Source of the DNA: Desulfococcus sp041737845
Lineage (GTDB): Bacteria > Desulfobacterota > Desulfobacteria > Desulfobacterales > Desulfococcaceae
NCBI RefSeq assembly: GCF_041737845.1
Contig: NZ_JBGSQX010000116.1
Coordinates: forward strand, 38,176 to 102,175
Length of the DNA: 64,000 bases
Reading direction: 5' to 3'
The notes below the pieces were generated by a model. That model ran no database searches, had not been told where the DNA came from, and saw nothing but the letters and a program-made list of their open reading frames with translations. Shown in pieces: positions 26,940 through 35,377 of the stretch; within the stretch, counting starts at the first letter, position 1, and the number at the start of each line of letters is the position of its first letter. A program made the translations under genes and the position numbers.

Positions 26940-27274
26940 CCCAATCGCATCAATCCCGATGCGACCCGGCTTCCCTCCCCTGCCGCAGATCGGCGGCCGG
27001 GGAAGGAAGCCGGCGCCTCAAGTCCTCCCCTCCGAACCCAGGGCGCTCATCCACCGTTCACCTTACGCAGCGCTTTTGCAAACGCAAAGGATGTGGTATT
27101 CTCGATTCCACCCAAGAAAAATCACCGCGCCAGATCTCCTCTGCTGACGGCTGACCGTGCAACATGCGCTACGGTCGCCCTTGGGGATGGCGCGGCGGCC
27201 TCCCGCGGAGCGTATTCGGAACCTGGCCGGGAGGCATTCCAATCGGCCACTACCATTGAGGACCGGTGACATCC
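26940..27274. other. Intergenic region before the efflux adaptor gene
   Basis: There is no gene here that I can support. It contains the hairpin at 26966-27013 and a short CGCATC/GATGCG dyad just after the PEP-CTERM stop. The remainder shows no clear promoter. Confidence 0.5.
26966..27013 (+). terminator. Long hairpin after the PEP-CTERM gene
   Basis: CCGGCTTCC (26966-26974) pairs with GGAAGCCGG (27005-27013), and the inner part adds further GC pairs (CCCC with GGGG, GCCG with CGGC). No U-tract follows, so it is either a partial terminator or a stabilising 3' structure. Confidence 0.5.
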
Positions 27275-28888
27275 ATGAAAATCCCCATCGACAAGTTCAT
27301 CTTCCCCAGGCAGCTCGTCGTTATTGTGGCCGCCGTCATGCTGGGTTTCGGCGTGGGCTACGGCCTGAAAGGCAGCGGGCCCGGCGCCGCCAACCCCCCG
27401 GCCCATGACCACGCCCCGGCGGGAACAATCGATAACGCCGGCCATGAGCACGCCGGGATGTCGCCGGTCGATGCCGCCGAGGAACTGCTCTACATCTGCC
27501 CGATGAACTGTGTTCCACCCATGGAAAAGCCCGGTCAATGCCCGGTATGCGGGATGGAGCTGGCGGCGGTTCCCGCCCAGGAACAGCGGCGCGAGGAAGG
27601 CCCGCCCCGGGTGTCGTTTTCGGAGGAGGCGGTCCAGGCCGCCGGGATTCAGGTGGCGGCGGTGGAGCGAAAATTCGTCTCCGCCGAGGTCCGGCTGTTC
27701 GGCAAAATTGAATACGATCCCGTCGAGCAGTACCAGGTCACGGCGTTTGCGCCGGGCGTCATCGACCGCATTTATGTCAAGCGCGCCGGGCAGACCGTTA
27801 GACGCGGTGATCCGCTCTTTGATATGCATTCCTCCGAGCTCTATTTCCTGGAGCAGGATCTGTTCGAGATACTCAAAAAGTATCCCGACCCTCTCGACTA
27901 CCGGCCGGCCAGGGGCCAGCGCTACAAACGGCTGATGCGGCCGGCGAGAAGATCCCTGATCCCTTCACAGGAGGACGATCTCTCCGAAGCGGAACAGACG
28001 GCCCTTGCGGCCGACCAGGACAAGCTGGATCAGATCCAGCGCAAAATGCTTCTGTTGGGATTGTCCCAGACCGACATCGATAATGTCATGGCGCGGGGCC
28101 AGCCCTCCGGTATCTCCACAGTGACCACCCCGACCACGGGCGTTGTTCTGGAGCAATACGCCTATAAAGGCACCTACGTCAACACCGGGGAGACCATCTT
28201 CACCATCGCCAACCCCAAAAATATATGGGCGAAATTCGACGCCTACGAGTCCGACGTCCCCTGGATCCGGATCGGCCAGGAGGCTGAGTTTGAAACGGAT
28301 TCTTTTCCGGGAGAAACCTATACCGGAAAAGTGCAATATATGGACCCCTATTTTGACCGGAAGACCCGGACCTTCCAGGTCGGCGTGCTCTACACGGACC
28401 CCAAAACAAAGCTGAAACCCAACATGCTCGTCCGCTCGGTCATCCATGCGAGAATGTCGGCCGATGGCATCAGCGTTCCCGGCAAGGCCGCCGACGAGAA
28501 GCCACCGCTGGCGATCCCGGAATCAGCGCCGCTGATTACCGGAAGGCGGGCCATCGTCTACGTAGAAATCCCATCGAATCCGGGAACCTATGAAGCGCGC
28601 GAGGTGGTTTTGGGCCCCCGTGCCAAAGGGTACTATGTCGTCAGGGACGGGCTGAAAAAAGGGGAGAAGGTTGTAATCAACGGCAATTTCAAGATTGACA
28701 GCGCCGTGCAGATTTTGGCCAAGCCCAGCATGATGGAGCAGGCCGGCGGCAGGATGACCGGAGAGCACGGCCTGAATTCGGGGACACCGGTCATGGAAAT
28801 GGAGATGGAAAGGGAGTCTGGGCACAATCTGCCGGAAAGAGGCCCTCAGCATCGGTTGTACGGCGGGGATCCCCCGGCGGAAAATTGA
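27275..28888 (+). CDS. CusB/CzcB-family RND efflux periplasmic adaptor
   Basis: A membrane-fusion protein linking an RND pump to an outer-membrane channel. The 537-residue product (an upstream GTG at 27266 is an alternative start, closer to a GAGG) has an N-terminal membrane anchor and a His-rich linker (HDHAPAG...HEHAG). A heavy-metal-binding domain at about 73-98 (YICPMNC...GQCPVCGMEL) follows. Then come the barrel-sandwich hybrid, an alpha-hairpin (about 190-265) and the beta-barrel domains of the HlyD_D23 type. The metal-binding domain marks it as a copper/silver or zinc-type adaptor. Its probable partner is the CusA-like pump encoded at 7588-11526, although adaptor and pump genes are normally adjacent. 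No outer-membrane factor gene follows. Confidence 0.9.
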   Translation: MKIPIDKFIFPRQLVVIVAAVMLGFGVGYGLKGSGPGAANPPAHDHAPAGTIDNAGHEHAGMSPVDAAEELLYICPMNCVPPMEKPGQCPVCGMELAAVPAQEQRREEGPPRVSFSEEAVQAAGIQVAAVERKFVSAEVRLFGKIEYDPVEQYQVTAFAPGVIDRIYVKRAGQTVRRGDPLFDMHSSELYFLEQDLFEILKKYPDPLDYRPARGQRYKRLMRPARRSLIPSQEDDLSEAEQTALAADQDKLDQIQRKMLLLGLSQTDIDNVMARGQPSGISTVTTPTTGVVLEQYAYKGTYVNTGETIFTIANPKNIWAKFDAYESDVPWIRIGQEAEFETDSFPGETYTGKVQYMDPYFDRKTRTFQVGVLYTDPKTKLKPNMLVRSVIHARMSADGISVPGKAADEKPPLAIPESAPLITGRRAIVYVEIPSNPGTYEAREVVLGPRAKGYYVVRDGLKKGEKVVINGNFKIDSAVQILAKPSMMEQAGGRMTGEHGLNSGTPVMEMEMERESGHNLPERGPQHRLYGGDPPAEN

Positions 28889-28895
28889 GCGCGGA

Positions 28896-29303
28896 TCAGG
28901 CACGAATTCGGAAAATATCCCGGCTCAGGTATGCCCTCCCGGTCATGACATGATGGATGGCGGGAATCAATTCCTCATAAGCGCATTCCTTCAGGAGGTA
29001 GCCGGAGACTCCGGATAGAAAGCTCTTCTCGGCGTATAGCCGGTCGGACTGCATGGATATGGTGATCACCTTGACGGCAGGGGCATGGCGAATCATGTTT
29101 TGTACGGTCCGGATAATTTCCGGCAGCGGGATATTGATATCCAGGATCACGATGTCGGGCTGAAGCCTTCGGGTCAGTTCCAGGGCTGAACGGATGTCCG
29201 AGGCTTCCGCCGCAAGCCGCAGGCAGGGATGCTGTTGAATGAGCCGGCGCAGGCCTTCCCACCCGATGCCCGGGTCAATCACCAGAAGAACCCTGATCGC
29301 CAT
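28896..29303 (-). CDS. Stand-alone receiver-domain protein (NarL type, no output domain)
   Basis: A 135-residue receiver domain. The ATG at 29303 is chosen for the AGGGGG ribosome binding site. The phosphoacceptor is D55 (DIVILDINIP). The acidic pocket is reduced to a single Asp (VID, where the neighbouring regulator has ADD), the Ser and Lys positions are kept (ISM; LLKE), and the protein ends SRDIFRIRA before any LuxR-type helix-turn-helix. It resembles the receiver of the neighbouring NarL-type regulator throughout (SGVSGYLLKECAYEEL versus AGVSGYLLKDCAFEEL). It could be a duplicated, truncated regulator or a phosphate sink. It is convergent with the efflux adaptor gene, with a gap of seven bases. 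Confidence 0.8.
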   Translation of the reverse strand: MAIRVLLVIDPGIGWEGLRRLIQQHPCLRLAAEASDIRSALELTRRLQPDIVILDINIPLPEIIRTVQNMIRHAPAVKVITISMQSDRLYAEKSFLSGVSGYLLKECAYEELIPAIHHVMTGRAYLSRDIFRIRA

Positions 29304-29601
29304 GGTCACCCCCTAACCGGTTGCCGCCGTCCCCTCTCTCCTGCCCCGACCCGTTCCGCAGCGACTCGATCCCGGGGCGTTACCCGGCCTCGGGGACGAA
29401 CAGATCGAATCATCTCAAAAAGGTATTCTTTTAGGAATAATATAGGCGGGCTCCAGGAGAATTACAATCAGGCAATCCCTGATTTTGGCTTTGAAAAACC
29501 CTGTTTCTCCCGGAATTTTCGTTGGCCCGGGGGCGAGGGAGGCAAATCCGGCCTGGGAAGACTGGCTGAAAGGGGGTGCCGGGGACGGCCGCCCCCTGGA
29601 T
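29304..29601. other. Spacer between the orphan receiver and the NarL-type regulator
   Basis: About 300 bases with no supported gene. I looked for a remnant of a LuxR-type DNA-binding domain that would explain the truncated receiver and saw none. Confidence 0.4.
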
Positions 29602-30249
29602 CTACAGAGTGGTCAACCCCTCGCGGAGGGCGATCTTGGTGAGTTCCGCAATGCTCTTGACATCCAGCTTTTCCAAAAGTTTTTTACGGTGGGTTTCAAC
29701 GGTCTTGACGCTGATGTTGAGGATTTCGGCGATGGCTTTGGTGGAACGGCCTTCGGCAATCAGTTGCAGCACTTCCCTTTCCCGAGAGGTGAGTTCGACC
29801 GAGGGGTCCGGCGCCCTCTCCCGGAGGTGCCCCACATAGTCCTGCACCACCAGCCCGGCCACATCAGCGCTGAGGTATACGCCGCCCCGGATGATCGTTT
29901 TCAAGGCCCGGTTGAGTTCCTCAAAGGCGCAGTCCTTGAGCAGATAGCCGCTGACCCCCGCCTTCAGCATCTGGTCCACATACTGCTTGTCGGAATGCAT
30001 GGAAAGCACAATGATTCGGATGCCGCTGATCTCGGCGATCATCTGGCGGGCGGCGTCGATGCCGTTCAGGTCGGGCATGCTGATGTCCATGATGGCGATA
30101 TCCGGATGATGCTTTCGGGCCAGTTGAAGGGCCTTGCGCCCGTTTTCGGCTTCGCCGACAACCTCGTAGCCCCCCTGATGTTCGAGCATCTGCCTCAGGC
30201 CGTCACGGACGATCTTGTGATCATCGGCGATCAGAATCTTAATGGTCAT
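29602..30249 (-). CDS. NarL/FixJ-family response regulator
   Basis: A 215-residue transcription regulator with a complete receiver (acidic pair D9-D10, phosphoacceptor D55, K in LLKD) and a C-terminal LuxR-type helix-turn-helix (about 150-210: LTSREREVLQLIAEGRSTKAIAEIL followed by VKTVETHRKKLLEKL, quoted in parts). It lies 17 bases after the sensor kinase stop, so it is the cognate partner. Its targets are not known. The adjacent copper receptor operon and the divergent efflux adaptor gene are candidates by position. Confidence 0.94.
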   Translation of the reverse strand: MTIKILIADDHKIVRDGLRQMLEHQGGYEVVGEAENGRKALQLARKHHPDIAIMDISMPDLNGIDAARQMIAEISGIRIIVLSMHSDKQYVDQMLKAGVSGYLLKDCAFEELNRALKTIIRGGVYLSADVAGLVVQDYVGHLRERAPDPSVELTSREREVLQLIAEGRSTKAIAEILNISVKTVETHRKKLLEKLDVKSIAELTKIALREGLTTL

Positions 30250-30266
30250 GAGCGTTTCCTTTGTTT

Positions 30267-33098
30267 TCAGGATAGTTCGCCTGATGTCAACGGCAGATCG
30301 ATGGTCATCCGGGCCCCTTTTCCCGGGGAGGAATCAATGGTTAAGCGGCCGCCGTGGTGGTTCAATTGCTCCTGGATGCTGAAAAGTCCGAATCCAAGGG
30401 AACTGTTGTCTTCGGCTTGGATATTTTCGGGCGAGAACCCGACGCCGTCGTCACTGACGGTCGCCTGGACATGATCCGGCCGGATGCGGATGGAAATGAT
30501 CGCCTGGCTGGCCCGGGCGTGCTTGACCGCGTTGAGAAGAAGCTCCCGGACGGTGCGGAACAGCAACTCCCGGGCATTGCCGTCCAGCAGGGTTTCATCG
30601 CTGTGGTTCTGCTTGACATGAATGATGAGATGGCTCTGATTGCCGAGGTTTTCCGCCAGCCACTGCAGCGCGGAGATCAGCCCCAGTTCGTAGAGCACCG
30701 GCGGACTCAATTCAAAGGTCAGCGAACGGGTGTCTTTGATGGTCTGGGCGACCAGGTCTCGAATGTCGTCAATCGCTTTCAGCGTTGTATCGTCGGAGGC
30801 CGCAGCCCGGAGCGCGCCCAGTTGGATTTTGGCGATGGCAAGCGTCTGGCCGATGCGGTCGTGGATTTCCGTGGCAATCCTGCGGCGTTCAAGCTCTCCG
30901 GTTTTGAGAAGCACGGCGGAGAGTTTTCGAAGCTGAACCTGGTAGTGGAGAAGGGACTGCTCGGTTTTGAGGTGCTCCGCTATTTCCTGTTTCAGCTTTG
31001 CATTGGTCTGCAGGAGCGCTTCGGTTCGTTCCTGGACTTTTTTTTCCAGCATGCCATAGGAGGCCTTCAGCGCATTTTCAGCGCGGATGCGCTGGATGGC
31101 GGAACCCAGTTGCATGGCCCCACCTTCGAGAATATCCACAATATCGAAAGGAATCTGGTTTTCCCGCCTGTCCGCCACGTGGATCAGGCCGATGCTTTCG
31201 TTGCCGGATCGAATCGGGATCAGGGCCAGCGATTCAAAGCCGAACTGGCAGCAGGGATTGTGCAATGGATCTTTTTCGTATCCGGGGGCCGTTCCCCAGA
31301 ACCGGGTGCACTGATTGTGGTGAAAAGAACCGTATGGGGTAAAGCAATTCAGGTTCTGGGGAGCGGTGTGATCGAGAATATGTTTGCAAATGCCGGTGTT
31401 GTTCTCGCCCCCTGCTTTTTTCAGCGGGCAGAATTCCGGGTCAAAGCCATGGGTGGCGGCATAGGGCAGGCTTCCAGTTTCATTCAGGATACGAACGGCG
31501 ACTGCCTGGCAGTCGGTGATTTCACGGATTTCTTTGATGAAGTCTTCCAGAACGGGGGTCATCTCTGTGTGGCGATTGGCGATGGCCAGAAATGTATAGG
31601 AGGCGTTGAGTTTCCATTCCGCCAGTTTGCGTTCGGTGATGTCTTTTTGAAAGCTGATGATATAGGCGGGAGTGTCGGTTTCATCACGAATGCACGAGTC
31701 CGAAGCATCAACGCTGATCGTGCTTCCGTCTTTGGCGATGAATTCGTATTCCCCCCGGTGAAATCCATTGGAGAGGAGCGGCTGTAAATTTCCCCGGAAG
31801 GCCTGACCGGAAAGGATCGACATGAATTCCGCCAGTTTTCTGCCGAACATCTCCCTTGCGCTGTACTGCAGCCGGTCGAGGGCCGCCGGATTGGTCATGA
31901 GAATACGGCCTTCGGGATCGAGCATATGAATCATGTCGGCGGCGGACTCGAAAAAAGACCTGAAGGTTTCCTCGCTTTGCTTCAGCCGGGCTTCAGCCGC
32001 CTTGATTTCCGTGATGTCCCGGGTGACCGTCAAAATATGGGGTTCGTTTTTAAGGTCGAAGATTTTCGAAGAGAGCAGAACGGATCTGACGCTCCCGCTT
32101 CGGGTAATGAAGTGGGTCGCCAGATTGCGGACAAACCCGTTTTTTCTCAGATCATCGATGAATTCTTTTCGATCCCCGGGGTTCTTCCATAATTTGAGAT
32201 CTTCGACGGTCTTCCTGACGGCATCCGCCTGGCTCCAGCCGGTGAGCGTCGTAAAGCCCTCGTTGATATCCAGAATCATGCCGTCCTTCAGCCGGCTGAT
32301 GTTAATCGCCTCGGGGCTGGTGCGGAAGATGTCGCGGAACAGGGTTTCACTCGCCTTCAGGGCTTCCTGCGCTTTTTGGCGCTCCTCAATTTCGGCGGAG
32401 AGGCGCTCGTTTATATGCGCCAGGGTCTGGAGGTTTCTGGTCCGCTGGCGCTCTGACTTTTTGATACCGACCGCCAGGATGATCATCAATACAACAAAGA
32501 TCCCCACGACGCCGGAATAGGCGATGAAATAATGGCGCTGGTTTTTACCGGCGACGGCCTTGAGCGATCGTTCCATTTCATTCAGATAGGCCATCAGGGC
32601 GTTGAAATCCTCACGGTTTTTCATTTCCAGGCCGGCGGTGTCCTTGCCGTTTCGTTTGGCTGAAATCACGTGGCGCGTCGAAGACTTGAACTGGGTTATC
32701 TTGTCGCTTAGCGTCTCAAGCTGTTTATCCAGCTCTGACGGCAGGTGGGTGAGGATCGGATGGCCGATCTTTTCACGGGTGGCACACAGGCGTTGAAAAT
32801 ACCAAAGCGCCTGGTCCATATACCTCCAGGCGTTTTCCACCTTGCCTTCCATTTGGCTGTTCAGGGCATTGTCAATCAACAGCCTCGCGCTGCCGGCCTC
32901 CAGTTGGAGTTCATGAACGGCGATGATGAGGGGGGAGTCGATCCGCTCCAGCCGAACCCCCATATAAAACCCGTAAACCACCAGTCCGGACAGGATGATG
33001 ATGATGCCCCCGGCCAGCAGATAAATCTGCCGGATGGAAGCCGAGGCGGCGTCTTTGGGGGGGATGGCTTGATGTTCAGAAAATCTCATCTGTTGCAT
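30267..33098 (-). CDS. PAS/GAF sensor histidine kinase (NarX/DegS-like HisKA_3 type)
   Basis: A membrane sensor kinase of about 943 residues. The start is uncertain: I use the ATG at 33098, since the upstream TTG at 33194 has no ribosome binding site. In order: a first transmembrane helix (IYLLAGGIIIILSGLVVYGF), a helical periplasmic sensor of about 170 residues, a second helix (GVVGIFVVLMIILAVG), a coiled coil, two or three PAS domains, a GAF domain, a second coiled coil, the HisKA_3 box (ERRRIATEIHDRIGQTLAIA, about residue 740) and an ATPase domain (ELLLNAVKHA; VSDDGVGF). It forms an operon with the NarL-type regulator downstream. A 200-base piece of a paralogue lies at 37.7-37.9 kb. Confidence 0.9.
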   Translation of the reverse strand: MQQMRFSEHQAIPPKDAASASIRQIYLLAGGIIIILSGLVVYGFYMGVRLERIDSPLIIAVHELQLEAGSARLLIDNALNSQMEGKVENAWRYMDQALWYFQRLCATREKIGHPILTHLPSELDKQLETLSDKITQFKSSTRHVISAKRNGKDTAGLEMKNREDFNALMAYLNEMERSLKAVAGKNQRHYFIAYSGVVGIFVVLMIILAVGIKKSERQRTRNLQTLAHINERLSAEIEERQKAQEALKASETLFRDIFRTSPEAINISRLKDGMILDINEGFTTLTGWSQADAVRKTVEDLKLWKNPGDRKEFIDDLRKNGFVRNLATHFITRSGSVRSVLLSSKIFDLKNEPHILTVTRDITEIKAAEARLKQSEETFRSFFESAADMIHMLDPEGRILMTNPAALDRLQYSAREMFGRKLAEFMSILSGQAFRGNLQPLLSNGFHRGEYEFIAKDGSTISVDASDSCIRDETDTPAYIISFQKDITERKLAEWKLNASYTFLAIANRHTEMTPVLEDFIKEIREITDCQAVAVRILNETGSLPYAATHGFDPEFCPLKKAGGENNTGICKHILDHTAPQNLNCFTPYGSFHHNQCTRFWGTAPGYEKDPLHNPCCQFGFESLALIPIRSGNESIGLIHVADRRENQIPFDIVDILEGGAMQLGSAIQRIRAENALKASYGMLEKKVQERTEALLQTNAKLKQEIAEHLKTEQSLLHYQVQLRKLSAVLLKTGELERRRIATEIHDRIGQTLAIAKIQLGALRAAASDDTTLKAIDDIRDLVAQTIKDTRSLTFELSPPVLYELGLISALQWLAENLGNQSHLIIHVKQNHSDETLLDGNARELLFRTVRELLLNAVKHARASQAIISIRIRPDHVQATVSDDGVGFSPENIQAEDNSSLGFGLFSIQEQLNHHGGRLTIDSSPGKGARMTIDLPLTSGELS

Positions 33099-33462
33099 CG
33101 GCTTCTGCGCTTTTTGTCGGCGTAGTTGTGCGTTGCCCGGGGATGTCAATATGTTTACCAAATATTTGCCAAAAGTTGTAAAAGAATTCTGCAAAAATTA
33201 TGCAACCGTCCCAAAAAGCGTATGTCAGGAGATGCATCAGGATGCGATATTGGTTTGAATACGGGAGGATATATGGTTGGTTTGGCCAATGAGAGCAGCG
33301 GTTGAACACGATGTTGGTCGATGGCTGTTTCATCATGGTGCATGGTTTCAACGAAAAATTGATATTCATGGCAATTTTTGCCAGCCAATGCCTGCTGCCG
33401 ATTGAGAAGCCTTTGCGCTTTTATTGGAGGGGTGGTGTTTGGTCAGGAGGGCGGCTTTGTAT
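33099..33462. other. Intergenic region upstream of the sensor kinase
   Basis: These 364 bases hold no supported gene. They should include the kinase promoter and the 3' end of the ExbD transcript. A short block at about 33129-33139 (TGCGTTGCCCG) and another at about 33177-33198 recur beside the kinase remnant at 37.92-37.96 kb. Confidence 0.5.
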
Positions 33463-33864
33463 TCATTCATCGATCCTGGTGACAATACTGAATGAGGTGC
33501 ACCCGGATGCCCTGACGGCATCGACCACTTTCATCAATCGAAGGACTTCCAGTCGCTGGTCGGCATGGATGCATACGGTCTGCCCGCCGTCGGCCTCTCT
33601 CAGGCTGCGCAACAGGGCGGCCAGCTCTTGAAGCGGATAGGAAACATCGTTGAGAAAGACATCGCCATCGGCCAGAATCGCAATGATGAGTCCATCCGGA
33701 ACGGGCTGATCGGCTTCGGACGAAGGCGGCAGAAGCACGTCGATGGCAGACTCGTCAGCCATGTTGTAGCTGAGCACAAAAAAGAGCAGCAACAGGAAAA
33801 CCACGTCCACCAGCGGTGCGACCTCAATATAAACGTGCTTTCGGGGCGGGCGTTCAAAATTCAT
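33463..33864 (-). CDS. exbD: ExbD/TolR-family biopolymer transport protein
   Basis: A 133-residue inner-membrane protein with one N-terminal transmembrane helix (VAPLVDVVFLLLLFFVL) that carries the conserved Asp used in proton flow, and a periplasmic domain ending in the usual SFSIVTRI. It works with ExbB to energise TonB. Its start overlaps the exbB end by 11 bases. It is the last gene of a receptor-tonB-exbB-exbD run, so this energy unit is probably dedicated to the OprC-like receptor. Confidence 0.9.
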   Translation of the reverse strand: MNFERPPRKHVYIEVAPLVDVVFLLLLFFVLSYNMADESAIDVLLPPSSEADQPVPDGLIIAILADGDVFLNDVSYPLQELAALLRSLREADGGQTVCIHADQRLEVLRLMKVVDAVRASGCTSFSIVTRIDE

Positions 33865-34402
33865 GCTTTTCCTTTTTTTTCTTTAAAACTATCGCCACCT
33901 CTTTCATTGATGCGGCGATGTCGTCCATCTGCCCATCCAGGACGTGAAAGGCGACATGGCTTGGAATGGCAACGAGCAGCCCGGCGGCGGTGGTCAGCAG
34001 CGCCTGCCAGATGCCCCCGGCCAGCATGGACACTTCGACCCGACCCTGTTGGAGAGCGATGGTTTGAAAGGCCTCTATCATTCCGGTTACGGTGCCGGTA
34101 AGCCCCAATAGCGGGCTTATCAACGAGATCAGTGAGAGCATGCCAAGGCCACGCTGCAAACTGCGAAGCTGCCCGGAGCCAATAAGCGTGATTTCCTCGT
34201 CGCTGCACCCGGTATCTATGGCATACATTATCGGGGATAGGAGGGGCGGGCGCTGTTCCACCACGTCATCAATCCGGACCGAGAGCTGTTGCAAGGCCCG
34301 CCGCAGCATCAGCCATTTTTGCAGCGCCACGCCGAGGGCCACCACTGAACAGATCAAGATAGGCCACATGAGGGGGCCGCCTTTTAGAAAGAGATCCAAC
34401 AT
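33854..34402 (-). CDS. exbB: ExbB/TolQ/MotA-family proton channel
   Basis: A 182-residue inner-membrane protein with three predicted helices (about 10-30, 98-120 and 130-155). The segment GLGMLSLISLISPLLGLTGTV, read in parts, and GIWQALLTTAAGLLVAIP are the characteristic ExbB channel helices, with a conserved Thr in TVTGMI. An AAGGAG site overlaps the end of tonB three bases upstream. It partners with the adjacent ExbD to use the proton gradient for TonB. Confidence 0.92.
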   Translation of the reverse strand: MLDLFLKGGPLMWPILICSVVALGVALQKWLMLRRALQQLSVRIDDVVEQRPPLLSPIMYAIDTGCSDEEITLIGSGQLRSLQRGLGMLSLISLISPLLGLTGTVTGMIEAFQTIALQQGRVEVSMLAGGIWQALLTTAAGLLVAIPSHVAFHVLDGQMDDIAASMKEVAIVLKKKKEKHEF

Positions 34403-34405
34403 ACC

Positions 34406-35260
34406 TCACTCCTTGAGTTTGAATCGGATCGGCAGGATGGCGCGGCTGGCGACCGGCAACCCGTCTCGCAGGGCTGGATGGAACGTTGACGCACGAACTG
34501 CGCGAATCGCCGCCTCGTCAAGATCCTGTCCGGCGGACGTGACCACCTCAATCTCGTTCAGGCGTCCCCGGGAGTCGATGGTCAGTCGCAGAACGACGGT
34601 ACCCGCTATCCGCGCGCGAATGGCTGCGCGCGGATAGCGGGTTCTGACGCGGCGGTTGAACTTTGGCCCATCGTCCGAACCGAAGATCGCCTCCGCCGGG
34701 GGTGCGGCAACCGTTGCCTGATCGCGGCGTGTCGATGCCTTCGGAGCAACCGATGACCCGATCGGGGGGACCTTCGGGGCCGTGGAAGCCGACACCGGAG
34801 GTGTTGATTCGGGCCTGGGAATGGGTTTCGGTGGATGAACAGCCTTGGGCTTTGTTGGTCTTGTTCTGGCAACGGATTTGGGTTTCTTCGGCGGCTGGGG
34901 GACGGCCTTTGACCGGGGAACAGGAATTGGAGCGAGCCTGGGCTCCGGCGGTTCAGGTTCGGAAATTGCGGTCGTCACCGGTTCAGGCTCCGGAGGTTCA
35001 GGCAGAGTCGCCGGCTCGGGATCAGGCCGAGTGGGAACCGGAGGGGGTGGCGTTTCAGGTCGCTCCTGCGGCGCAGGAGGCTGTTGAGGATCCGGTGGCG
35101 TGACCTCGACCATCATTCGTATCTCCGTGATGGGGCTCTCTTGGGGGGGCGGAATGAAAATATGTTCAGGCAACAAGAACAGTGCGCCATGCAAGGCCAT
35201 GGACGCCATCAGTTCCCAGCGCAATATAGCGGCATCAAAAACCGTGCGCAGAAAACCCAT
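34406..35260 (-). CDS. tonB: TonB-family energy-transducing protein
   Basis: A 284-residue protein with an N-terminal membrane anchor (about 15-35), a long Pro-rich periplasmic spacer with many Pro-Glu and Pro-Lys pairs (about 50-160), and a C-terminal TonB domain (about 205-284). The domain contains RRVRTRYPRAAIRARIAGTV and the family end ILPIRFKLKE. It carries energy from ExbB/ExbD to an outer-membrane receptor, whose gene lies 117 bases upstream. The GGGGG motif before the ATG serves as the ribosome binding site. Confidence 0.93.
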   Translation of the reverse strand: MGFLRTVFDAAILRWELMASMALHGALFLLPEHIFIPPPQESPITEIRMMVEVTPPDPQQPPAPQERPETPPPPVPTRPDPEPATLPEPPEPEPVTTAISEPEPPEPRLAPIPVPRSKAVPQPPKKPKSVARTRPTKPKAVHPPKPIPRPESTPPVSASTAPKVPPIGSSVAPKASTRRDQATVAAPPAEAIFGSDDGPKFNRRVRTRYPRAAIRARIAGTVVLRLTIDSRGRLNEIEVVTSAGQDLDEAAIRAVRASTFHPALRDGLPVASRAILPIRFKLKE

Positions 35261-35377
35261 TCAACCCCCGGCACGCTGATTTAGGATCGAACTGCCTGAT
35301 TTCATGACGATGTATGCAGGCGCTGGAAAATCCAATGACGCCGGGGCGCGGAGATCTGCCGCAGTTTCCGATATACA

